Source: Croceicoccus bisphenolivorans | Lineage (GTDB): Bacteria > Pseudomonadota > Alphaproteobacteria > Sphingomonadales > Sphingomonadaceae | Direction of reading: 5' to 3' | Assembly: GCF_001634625.1 (NCBI RefSeq) | Contig: NZ_LRSE01000008.1 | Span: 101,847-165,846 of the forward strand | DNA: 64,000 bases | Shown here: piece after piece, positions 1 through 7,472 of the stretch | Layout: the number at the start of each line of letters is the position of its first letter | Numbering within the stretch: the first letter of the stretch is position 1 | Notes under the pieces: generated by a model | Told to the model about the DNA's origin: nothing | What the model saw: the letters and a program-made list of their open reading frames with translations, nothing else | Databases searched by the model: none | Made by a program: the position numbers and the translations under genes

Positions 1-1
1 G

Positions 2-2188
2 GAAGTTCAGCTCGATACGCTGGAAATCAAGGACCACACCGCCGATTCCAACCCTTACACCGTGGAAGGCGCGCCGTATAAGGCTCGCATATCGGGCGAC
101 GTGCGCCGCACCAAACCGCTGGCCGAAACGCCCGCAACGATCACCGTGCTGACCGAAACGCAGATCGAGGAAGCGGGGACGACCGATCTGAAGAACATCG
201 TCGCCATGCAGCCGGGCGTCACGATCGGCACGGGCGAGAACGGCAACGCATTCGGCGACCGCTACATCATCCGTGGTGAGGAAGCGCGCAGCGACGTCTT
301 CGTCGATGGCCTGCGCGATCCCGGCATGACCACGCGCGAAAGCTTCGCGGTCGACCAGATCGAGATCACCAAGGGGCCGAGCGCGACCTTTGCGGGGCGG
401 GGGGCAACCGGCGGCGCGGTGAATTCGATCACCAAGCAGGCCAGCACCGACTACAACTTCAACCGTGTCGACCTCGGCATCGGAACAGACGACTACTACC
501 GCGCCACGCTCGATTCCAACTGGCGCCTGTCGGATGCGGTCGCCGTGCGCGCCAATCTGCTCTACGCGCAGCAGGACATTCCCGGCCGCGATCCGGCAGA
601 TCGCGAACGCTGGGGCGCGGCGATTTCCGGCACGGCACATATCTCTGACAGCGTTCGTGTATTGCTCGACTATTACCACCTGACCGCGAACGACAAACCC
701 GACCTCGGCTCATACGTCACGCCCAGCACGGCGGACGGATACGGGCAGCCGCTGGATGACATCCCGTCCTTCACGCAGAACGAGGATTTCCTCGATTCCG
801 ATGTCGACACCTTTACCGGGCGGATTTTCATTGAGCCGTTCGAAGGCTTCAGGATCGTCAACCTCACCCGCTACGGCGAAACGTCCAACGGATACGTCAC
901 GACCGGCGCGCGCGGCGGCGAAGATGGTGTGGAAATCGGGCTGTCGACCCATCAGGGGTGGCAGGAAGTCGAATACTTCGCCAACCAGTTCAACGTGATG
1001 GGCGAATTCGCCACCGGCTCGCTGCGCCACAACGTGATCGTGGGCAGCGAATACTCGGACCAGAAAGTCGTTAACGGCACGTACGGCTACACCATCAACG
1101 GCGAGAGCAATTGCGAGGGTCGTCGCGGCCCAGGCTATTGCATTACCGACGATAGCGGCGCGATCATCGTGGACGATATCTCCGGCTTCCTCGACCGCGA
1201 CATCGTGCGCGGCGATGCCGACAGCCGCTGGCACGTCGAAACCCTGTCGTTCTACGCGATGGACACGATCGACCTCGCCCCGTGGCTTTCGGTCAACGGC
1301 GGCGTTCGCCTCGATGCGTTCGATTATTCGAACATTGTCACAGGGCGCGATGCTAGCGTCACGAACTACACCTACTCCGACGAGCTGTGGAACGGCCATG
1401 CCGGCGTTTCCGTAAAGCCGCTGGAAAACCTGATGCTGTATGCCAACTGGGGCACTGCGAAGAACATCAATGGCGGCGAATCTGATCTGGGCGCAAATTG
1501 CGGCTATGGTGGCCTGTGCATTACCGACGATACGGACCTCAATAGCGGCCGTCCCGAAAGCACCACTAGCTATGAAATCGGCGCCAAGTGGGACCTGTTC
1601 GACAGCCGCCTGCTGCTGACGGCCGCCGCATTCCACGTGACCAAGGACGACGTCTACGAAATCGCCAGCGGCAGTTCCGGCTATGACCAGGAAGGCAACA
1701 TCAACACCGGCAAACACCGCGTTCGCGGTATCGAGCTTGGCCTTGTCGGCAACGTCACCGACCGCCTTTCGGGCCAGATCGCGCTGACGGTGATGGATGC
1801 CGAGGTGCTGGAAAGCTACGATCCGGCGAACGTGGGACTGACGCTGGCCAACTTCGCCGACACGCAGGCGACAGGGCAGATCCGTTATCAGGCGACCGAA
1901 GCCTTGGCCTTTGGCGGAACGGTCACCTACAAGAGCGAAATGTTCGCAGGCCAGCCCGACACGGCGGCTTCGTTCAACACGGAAGCCGGGCGCTACAGCT
2001 ATCGCGTGCCCAGCTACGTGACGGGCGATGTCTTTGTCAGCTACAAGATCAGCCCGAACTATTCGGCCCGCATCAACGTGACGAACGTAACCGACGAGGA
2101 TTACTACACCGCCGCCTATCGCAGCGGCGCTTTCCTCTACAAGGGTGACGAACGCCGCGCGACGCTGACGCTGACCGGCAAGTTTTGA
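2..2188 (+). CDS. TonB-dependent siderophore receptor (5' end outside window)
   Basis: Outer-membrane receptor for TonB-driven uptake of a ferric siderophore. The frame is open from base 2 with no start, so the signal peptide and start of the plug lie upstream of the window. Plug-domain hallmarks are visible: ETPATITVLT, then the DLKNIVAMQPGV stretch, YIIRGEE, VDGLRDPG, and the VDQIEITKGPSA segment followed by GRGATGGAVNSITK. The rest is a beta-barrel with alternating aromatic strands, and it ends in RRATLTLTGKF with the C-terminal Phe typical of outer-membrane barrels. The downstream neighbours (PiuC, ferric-reductase-like and PepSY proteins) support a catecholate/iron role of the Fiu/PiuA kind. 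The substrate is inferred. Confidence 0.9.
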   Translation, partial: EVQLDTLEIKDHTADSNPYTVEGAPYKARISGDVRRTKPLAETPATITVLTETQIEEAGTTDLKNIVAMQPGVTIGTGENGNAFGDRYIIRGEEARSDVFVDGLRDPGMTTRESFAVDQIEITKGPSATFAGRGATGGAVNSITKQASTDYNFNRVDLGIGTDDYYRATLDSNWRLSDAVAVRANLLYAQQDIPGRDPADRERWGAAISGTAHISDSVRVLLDYYHLTANDKPDLGSYVTPSTADGYGQPLDDIPSFTQNEDFLDSDVDTFTGRIFIEPFEGFRIVNLTRYGETSNGYVTTGARGGEDGVEIGLSTHQGWQEVEYFANQFNVMGEFATGSLRHNVIVGSEYSDQKVVNGTYGYTINGESNCEGRRGPGYCITDDSGAIIVDDISGFLDRDIVRGDADSRWHVETLSFYAMDTIDLAPWLSVNGGVRLDAFDYSNIVTGRDASVTNYTYSDELWNGHAGVSVKPLENLMLYANWGTAKNINGGESDLGANCGYGGLCITDDTDLNSGRPESTTSYEIGAKWDLFDSRLLLTAAAFHVTKDDVYEIASGSSGYDQEGNINTGKHRVRGIELGLVGNVTDRLSGQIALTVMDAEVLESYDPANVGLTLANFADTQATGQIRYQATEALAFGGTVTYKSEMFAGQPDTAASFNTEAGRYSYRVPSYVTGDVFVSYKISPNYSARINVTNVTDEDYYTAAYRSGAFLYKGDERRATLTLTGKF

Positions 2189-2198
2189 TCGCCAAACC

Positions 2199-2222
2199 GG
2201 GGCGGCGTTCGCGCGCCGCCCC
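2199..2222 (+). terminator. GC-rich hairpin between receptor and piuC
   Basis: GGGGCGGCG and CGCCGCCCC form a perfect 9-bp stem around a TTCGCG loop, 11 nt after the receptor stop codon. Only a weak T-run (GTTCATTT) follows. It may be an attenuating terminator or an mRNA-stabilising hairpin that lowers expression of piuC relative to the receptor. Confidence 0.4.
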
Positions 2223-2245
2223 GTTCATTTAAACGGAAGCCCGCC

Positions 2246-2929
2246 ATGCTGATCGTGATCGAAAACCTGCTGGATTCGTCGGAAGTCGCTGCATTCCGCG
2301 AGCGGCTGGCCGCAGGGCAATGGGTCGACGGGGCCGACACGGCGGGCAGCCGCTCTGTCGCGGTGAAGCAGAACCTGCAATTGCCGCATACCGATCCCGT
2401 GGCGCGGGAACTGGGCAACCGGATACTGGCCAAGCTGGGCAACCATCCCGAATTCGTCTCGGCCTCGCTTGCCGAAACGATCTGGCCGCCGGTCTTCAAC
2501 CTCTATCAGGACGGCGGGCATTACGGCACGCATTCCGATGCTGCGCTGATGCGCCTGCCCGATGCGAACCTGACGATCCGGTCGGACTTGTCCGCCACGA
2601 TCTTCCTGTCCGATCCGGACAGCTACGACGGCGGTGAACTGCTGATCGAGGAAAGCTTCGGTGCGCAGGCGGTAAAGCTTAACGCGGGTGACATGGTGCT
2701 CTACCCGTCCGGCAGCCTGCACCAGGTCACGCCCGTCACGCGCGGGCAGCGCATCTGCGCGATCACGTGGATGCAAAGCGCCATCGCCAGCGGGGAAGCA
2801 CGCGCGCTGCTCTACGATCTCGACCAGTCGATCCGCGCCCTTTCCCCGACCCGCGCGGCGGACGATCCGGATATCGACCGGCTGGTCCACGTCTACCACA
2901 ACCTCGTGCGCCGCTGGGCCAAACCGTAA
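2246..2929 (+). CDS. piuC: Fe(II)/2-oxoglutarate-dependent PKHD-type dioxygenase PiuC/YbiX
   Basis: A 227-residue member of the PiuC (YbiX) family, usually encoded beside Fiu/PiuA siderophore receptors. The iron-binding triad is visible as H96-x-D98 (GTHSDAALM) and H159 (SGSLHQVTPV). R169 in RGQRICAITW is placed to bind 2-oxoglutarate. Length matches the family (about 225). The start follows an ACGGAAG ribosome-binding site. Its stop codon overlaps the next start (TAATG), so the two are translationally coupled. The exact substrate of this family is not settled. Confidence 0.93.
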   Translation: MLIVIENLLDSSEVAAFRERLAAGQWVDGADTAGSRSVAVKQNLQLPHTDPVARELGNRILAKLGNHPEFVSASLAETIWPPVFNLYQDGGHYGTHSDAALMRLPDANLTIRSDLSATIFLSDPDSYDGGELLIEESFGAQAVKLNAGDMVLYPSGSLHQVTPVTRGQRICAITWMQSAIASGEARALLYDLDQSIRALSPTRAADDPDIDRLVHVYHNLVRRWAKP

Positions 2930-3540
2930 TGCTGCAACGCGTCCGTTCCCGCCGGATCAGGCCGGCACGCATGGCGTTCTGGCTTGCGCTCGCCGTGCCT
3001 GCCACACTGATGATCTCCGCGCTTGCGCAAGGGGAACTGGCGATGGACCTGCTTCACCCCAGCGGCGAACTGTCGTTGCGGCTGCTGGTTATTGCCCTGC
3101 TGCCCGGCCCGTTGATCGAGTTTTTCGGCGCAAACCGTTTCCTGCGCGGGTGGCTCGCCCTGCGCCGCAATTTCGGGGTCGCCGCCTTTGGCTATGCGGC
3201 GTTGCACCTCGTCTTTTACGGCATCGATATGGGCGCAATCGCCCCGATCATCGCCGAATTCACCCTGCCCGCGATCTGGACCGGCTGGCTGGGCTTTGCC
3301 CTGATGCTGGCCGCCGCCTCGATCAGCAACGATGCGGCGATGGCCGCACTGGGCCGGCGCAAGTGGAAGCGGGTGCAACAGGGCGCCTATGTCGCGCTGT
3401 TGTTCTCGCTTGCGCATTGGGTGCTGCTCGACTGGTCGTGGATACCGGCCGTCGTCCACGTCGCCCCCGTCATTATCGCCTGGGCCTTGCGCTTCGTCGC
3501 GCGCGCCCGCCGCAAGTCCTCCGTGAAAGGAACCGCATGA
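2929..3540 (+). CDS. Ferric-reductase-like transmembrane protein (MsrQ-like heme protein)
   Basis: A 203-residue integral membrane protein with about five or six hydrophobic segments and histidines inside helices (AALHLVFYGID and SLAHWVLLDW), the pattern of b-heme ligands in ferric reductase/MsrQ-type proteins. The start chosen is the ATG that overlaps the piuC stop by one base. A longer in-frame extension upstream only reads through piuC antiparallel composition and was rejected. Sitting in an iron operon, it probably passes electrons for periplasmic ferric-siderophore reduction; the role is inferred. It overlaps the next gene by ATGA. Confidence 0.8.
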   Translation: MLQRVRSRRIRPARMAFWLALAVPATLMISALAQGELAMDLLHPSGELSLRLLVIALLPGPLIEFFGANRFLRGWLALRRNFGVAAFGYAALHLVFYGIDMGAIAPIIAEFTLPAIWTGWLGFALMLAAASISNDAAMAALGRRKWKRVQQGAYVALLFSLAHWVLLDWSWIPAVVHVAPVIIAWALRFVARARRKSSVKGTA

Positions 3541-3854
3541 CCCGCAAACTAATCGCCTCCGCTCTTGCCGCGACGGCCCTGTTCGCAGCTACCCCTGCGC
3601 TCGCCGATGGCGACATCGCCTGCAAATCCGGGCCGAAGGACAAGTGGCAGCCCGTCACCAAGCTGAAGAAAGCCGCATGGATGGAAGGCTGGAAGATCAT
3701 CAAGACCGAGATCTCGGGCGACTGCTACGAAGTCTATGCCCACACCGAATCAGGTCAGGTGGTAGAGGCATTCTTTCACCCGGTGACACTGGAAAAGCTG
3801 GTCGTTATCCGTCGCGGCAGTGAAATTTACCGCAAGAAGGGGTTTACCGGTTAA
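3537..3854 (+). CDS. Exported PepSY-domain protein
   Basis: A 105-residue protein with a clear signal peptide (MTRKLIASALAATALFAATP, cleavage likely after ALA at residue 23) and a PepSY-like body (EGWKIIKTEISGDCYEVYAH, then FFHPVTLEKLVVI). Two cysteines could form a disulphide. PepSY proteins of this kind are commonly encoded with ferric-reductase-like membrane proteins, probably as periplasmic partners. The ATGA overlap with the preceding stop indicates coupling. The 3' end overlaps the convergent cobalamin adenosyltransferase gene by four bases. Confidence 0.82.
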   Translation: MTRKLIASALAATALFAATPALADGDIACKSGPKDKWQPVTKLKKAAWMEGWKIIKTEISGDCYEVYAHTESGQVVEAFFHPVTLEKLVVIRRGSEIYRKKGFTG

Positions 3855-4420
3855 CGGTTCGCCCCCGGCACCCACAGCACATCGCCCTTGCCACCGTCGT
3901 TCGCGTCGCGCGCCAGCACGAACAGCAGGTCGGACAGGCGGTTGACGTAAGTCAGCGCAGCGGGATTGACCGGCTCCGCCCCCGCCAGCGCCGTGATCGC
4001 ACGCTCTGCCCTGCGCACAGAAGCACGCGCGACATGCAGCCGCGCCGAAGCCTCGCTACCACCCGGCAGGACGAAACTGGTGAGCGGAGCAATCGTCTCG
4101 TTTGCGCTATCGATCTGCGCCTCGATCCATTCGGACTGTGCAGCAACCATGCGCAGCGTCATTTCGCCGGGCGTGAAGTCTTCGCCCGGAGTGGCAAGGT
4201 CGGCGCCAAGGTCGAACATGTCGTTCTGCACGCGGGTCAGTGCATCATGCACTCCGCCCGCATCCAGCGCACAGATGGCAAGGCCGATGGCCGAATTCGC
4301 CTCGTCCACCGCGCCGATCGCTTCCATACGGGCGGCGTGTTTGGGCAGGCGCGAACCGTCGACGAGGCCCGTCGTCCCGTCATCGCCGGTGCGGGTGTAG
4401 ATCTTGTTGAGTTTGACCAC
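3851..4420 (-). CDS. cobO/pduO-type: PduO-type cob(I)alamin adenosyltransferase
   Basis: A 189-residue enzyme that transfers adenosyl from ATP to cob(I)alamin to make coenzyme B12. The N-terminal ATP-binding motif IYTRTGDDGTTGL is characteristic, followed by GAVDEANSAIGLA and the helical-bundle motif RASVRRAERA. The C-terminal YVNRLSDLLFVLAR is the usual family signature. A GTG start (VVKLNKIYTRTGD) is used. The HIG1-like gene ends 7 nt upstream, as often seen in sphingomonads. Its presence suggests adenosylcobalamin use, for example by methylmalonyl-CoA mutase, elsewhere in the genome. Confidence 0.95.
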   Translation of the reverse strand: MVKLNKIYTRTGDDGTTGLVDGSRLPKHAARMEAIGAVDEANSAIGLAICALDAGGVHDALTRVQNDMFDLGADLATPGEDFTPGEMTLRMVAAQSEWIEAQIDSANETIAPLTSFVLPGGSEASARLHVARASVRRAERAITALAGAEPVNPAALTYVNRLSDLLFVLARDANDGGKGDVLWVPGANR

Positions 4421-4427
4421 GTTGCGA

Positions 4428-4655
4428 TCAGGAAGCGAGCGCGAGCAGTAGCATGGCGACCACCACGGCAGCCGCCTGGTACTTGATGCGCGCGATCATC
4501 GCGCGGTTCTGGCGCAGCTGCATTTCCGTCACGCGCTCGTCCCCGCCCTCAAGGTCCATCTTCGTGCTTTGCAAAAAGGCGACGATCCCGCGCACGAGCG
4601 AGACGACGACCATGATCATGAGCGCGACGAGCAGAATGATTGTTATGACTTTCAT
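4428..4655 (-). CDS. Small twin-transmembrane (HIG1-domain-like) protein
   Basis: A 75-residue protein with two hydrophobic helices (residues about 4-28 and 58-74) separated by a polar loop containing QLRQNRAMIARIKYQ, which resembles the HIG1 motif. It is very likely an inner-membrane protein. Bacterial HIG1 proteins have been linked to respiratory oxidases, but nothing here proves that role. It lies between gluQ and the cobalamin adenosyltransferase gene on the same strand with 7-9 nt spacing, suggesting one transcript. Confidence 0.75.
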   Translation of the reverse strand: MKVITIILLVALMIMVVVSLVRGIVAFLQSTKMDLEGGDERVTEMQLRQNRAMIARIKYQAAAVVVAMLLLALAS

Positions 4656-4664
4656 GCCGCCCCG

Positions 4665-5522
4665 TTAGGCCTTTTCGGACCGATTTGCGAGTCCCGACAA
4701 GGCCAGCCCTTGCGGAAACCGCCCGGCCCGCAAGTTCGCGGCCAGTTGCGATCCGTCCTCTCCCGCCAGCCTGCGATCGGCAAGAGAAGGCGAGCCGCGC
4801 CGCTTCGCCAGCTTCTCCCCGCTCTCGTCCAGCAACAGGGCGTGATGGTGCCAGCGCGGAACCGGCAGGCCAAGCAATGCCTGTAACAACCGGTGTACGT
4901 GGGTCGAGGCGAAAAGGTCCGCGCCCCGCGTCACCAGCGTTACGCCATCGACGGCATCGTCCAGTGTGACGGCGAGGTGATAGCTGCCCGGCGCATCCTT
5001 GCGCGCCAGAACGACATCGCCGAACAGTTCGGGCCGGGCCATCTGTTCGCCGGCCAGTTCGTCGAACCATGTCAGCGGACCTGCTTCGGCAACGGCCTTC
5101 GCCATGTCGAGCCGCCACGCGACAGGGCCGTCCGGCTCGAAGCGCGCATGACGGCAGGTTCCGGGATAGACCGGCCCGTCCGGCCCGCTCTCGCGCGATG
5201 CCTGCGCGATCTCGGCGCGGGTGCAACGACACGGATAGACCAGTCCGCGCGCCTTCAACCCCTCGATCACTGCGGCATGTGCCGCGATGCGGTCCGACTG
5301 GCGGATCGCATCGCCATCCCGTTCCAGCCCGAGCCACGCCAGATCAGCCAAAGCCGCCTCGGCAAATTCCGCCCGACTGCGCGCGCCATCGATATCCTCG
5401 ATCCTCACAAGAAAGCGCCCGTCCCTCTCGCGCGCCAGATCGTGCGCGACGATCGCGGACAGGGCATGGCCAAGGTGCAGCGGCCCGTTGGGGCTGGGTG
5501 CGAAGCGGGTGACGGTTTCCAT
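4665..5522 (-). CDS. gluQ: Glutamyl-Q tRNA(Asp) synthetase
   Basis: A 285-residue stand-alone GluRS catalytic domain that attaches glutamate to the queuosine of tRNA(Asp). The class I HIGH-type signature is RFAPSPNGPLHLGHA near the N-terminus. A KMSKS-type loop is seen as GEKLAKRRGS near residue 240. Zinc ligands are likely in YPCRCTRAE and the downstream YPGTCRH. No anticodon-binding domain is present, which separates it from GltX. The start is the ATG before ETVTRFAPSP; the in-frame extension upstream shows no conservation. Confidence 0.93.
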   Translation of the reverse strand: METVTRFAPSPNGPLHLGHALSAIVAHDLARERDGRFLVRIEDIDGARSRAEFAEAALADLAWLGLERDGDAIRQSDRIAAHAAVIEGLKARGLVYPCRCTRAEIAQASRESGPDGPVYPGTCRHARFEPDGPVAWRLDMAKAVAEAGPLTWFDELAGEQMARPELFGDVVLARKDAPGSYHLAVTLDDAVDGVTLVTRGADLFASTHVHRLLQALLGLPVPRWHHHALLLDESGEKLAKRRGSPSLADRRLAGEDGSQLAANLRAGRFPQGLALSGLANRSEKA

Positions 5523-5769
5523 CGCGCCACCGATAGCGCCGCGCGGCTTGGGAGGACAGCTTGTGGACGCGCGGTGGAGAACCCTGTGCATGCAATTGTG
5601 GAAACCCTGTGTGTTCCCCTCTTGCCCTTCTGCGCGCGAGATGCTGATTTCATATCGCGATGCGTCATCAACCGGTCATGCTCGCCTGTAAAAGCGCGAA
5701 CTGCGGTCCTCGGGCTGACCATGAGCCGGTGGACGTCGGCAAAGTGCTGTCAGGGGGGCGTGCAACGCG

Positions 5770-6378
5770 ATGTTCCAACAGGGCCTGATCGAAACAAGGG
5801 CAAGGCTTTCGAGTGCGGACGACGATCCGACGAGAAAGCTGAACAATTGCCCCGCGTTGGTCCTGAACGCCGACTATACTCCGCTATCCTATTACCCGCT
5901 CAGCCTCTGGCCGTGGCAGACCGCGATCAAGGCCATCTTCCTCGACCGCGTTGATGTCGTCGCCAGTTACGAACGACTGGTCCACTCGCCCAGCTTCGAC
6001 ATGCAGATCCCGTCGGTGATCGCGTTGAAGCAATATGTGAAGCCATCGGAATTCCCGGCCTTCACTCGCTTCAACCTGTTCCTGCGCGACAGGTTTTCCT
6101 GTCAGTACTGTGGCAGCCCGCACCACCTGACGTTCGATCATGTCGTCCCGCGCAGGTTGGGCGGCATCACCAGTTGGGAAAACATCGTCACCGCCTGCGC
6201 GCCGTGCAACATGAAGAAGGGTGGGCGCACGCCGAAACAGGCGCACATGGCCCTGCAAGTGCCACCGATCCGCCCGACCAGCTGGCAATTGCAGGAACGT
6301 GGCAAAGGTTTCCCGCCCAACTATTTGCATGAGACGTGGCGGGACTGGCTTTACTGGGACATCGAACTCGAGGAGTAG
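5770..6378 (+). CDS. HNH endonuclease family protein
   Basis: A 202-residue protein with a zinc-type HNH domain: CQYCGSPHHLTFDHVVPRR followed by WENIVTACAPCNMKKGGRTP, with the two CxxC pairs and the DH..N..H-like catalytic core. The N-terminal ALVLNADYTPLSYYPLSLW is typical of the conserved HNH protein found widely in alphaproteobacteria. It is encoded alone, with 247 nt of non-coding DNA upstream in which I see no other feature. The cellular role is unknown; the copy is not linked to a restriction or phage module here. Confidence 0.88.
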   Translation: MFQQGLIETRARLSSADDDPTRKLNNCPALVLNADYTPLSYYPLSLWPWQTAIKAIFLDRVDVVASYERLVHSPSFDMQIPSVIALKQYVKPSEFPAFTRFNLFLRDRFSCQYCGSPHHLTFDHVVPRRLGGITSWENIVTACAPCNMKKGGRTPKQAHMALQVPPIRPTSWQLQERGKGFPPNYLHETWRDWLYWDIELEE

Positions 6379-6434
6379 TGCTGGCCGGCGGGGGATTCAC
6401 CACATCGCGGCCTGCAAATCGTCTTTGTCGCGGG

Positions 6435-7472
6435 TTAGATCCAGCCCTGCAGTTCGTTGCGGATCAGGGTTTCCAGCATGGTCATGCCTGCCTCGCCGTC
6501 GTTGAGGCAGGTCAGCGCGGTGTAGCTTTCGCCGCCTGCGGCAAGGAACGTGTCGCGGCCTTGCAACGCGATTTCCTCCAGCGTTTCAAGGCAATCCGCC
6601 GAAAAGCCCGGCATGGCGACGGCCATCGATTTCGTGCCCGCCTTCGCTTCCGCCTCGATCGTCGTGTCGGTCGCGGGCTCCAGCCACTTCGCCTTGCCGA
6701 AGCGTGACTGGAACGTGGTGTCTACCCGCATGGCGGGAAAGACCGGCGCCAACGCCTCTGCCAGCAGACGAGCGGTCTTGCGGCAATGGCAGTGATAGGG
6801 ATCGCCGAGGTGCAGCGTGCGTTCCGGCATGCCGTGGAAACTGAGCAACAGCACTTCGGGCACCGCAGGCAGTGCGCCGATCTGTGCCGTCAGGTCGGAT
6901 GCGAGCGCGGCGATATGGGCGGGCGCATCGTGATAGGGCGGTAATGTCCTGATCGCCGGCTGCCAGCGCATGGCGGCAAGCGCCGTGCCCAGCGCATCCA
7001 CCGCGGTCGCGGTCGTCGCTGCCGAATATTGTGGGTAGAGCGGTGCGAACAGGATCCGGTCGTGGCCGGCTTCCTTCAGCGCCGTGATGCGATCCGCGAT
7101 CGACGGATTGCCGTACCGCATGGCCCAATCGACTGTAACGCCGTTGCCCAGCCGCGCCTGCAACCCTTTTGCCTGCCGCGCTGTGATCGCTGCCAGCGGC
7201 GAGCCACCCTCGCCCCAGACCAGCGAATAGGCATGGGCCGACTTTTTCGGCCGGGTGTTCAGCACGATCCCGCGCAAAATCGGCTGCCACAGCAAGGCAG
7301 GCAGTTCCACCACGCGCTTGTCCGACAGGAATTCGCGCAAGTAGCGTTTTACCGATGGCGCATCGGGCGCATCGGGCGTGCCGAGATTGACCAGCAGCAC
7401 GGCAACACGCCCTACCGGCGCGTCGGGGTGATCGGCGGGTCTGGCCATCGCGGATGTCGGCGAGGTTTCCAT
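6435..7472 (-). CDS. hemH: Ferrochelatase
   Basis: A 345-residue enzyme that inserts Fe(II) into protoporphyrin IX, the last step of heme synthesis. Visible motifs include VAVLLVNLGTPDAP at the start, the active-site LLLSFHGMPERTL with its invariant histidine, DPYHCHCRKTARLL, and QSRFGKAKWLEP. Length and order match bacterial ferrochelatases. The start overlaps the stop of the molybdoprotein gene (TGATG), so hemH is the last gene of the mrp / IorB-like / hemH operon. No [2Fe-2S] cysteine set is obvious at the C-terminus. Confidence 0.95.
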   Translation of the reverse strand: METSPTSAMARPADHPDAPVGRVAVLLVNLGTPDAPDAPSVKRYLREFLSDKRVVELPALLWQPILRGIVLNTRPKKSAHAYSLVWGEGGSPLAAITARQAKGLQARLGNGVTVDWAMRYGNPSIADRITALKEAGHDRILFAPLYPQYSAATTATAVDALGTALAAMRWQPAIRTLPPYHDAPAHIAALASDLTAQIGALPAVPEVLLLSFHGMPERTLHLGDPYHCHCRKTARLLAEALAPVFPAMRVDTTFQSRFGKAKWLEPATDTTIEAEAKAGTKSMAVAMPGFSADCLETLEEIALQGRDTFLAAGGESYTALTCLNDGEAGMTMLETLIRNELQGWI

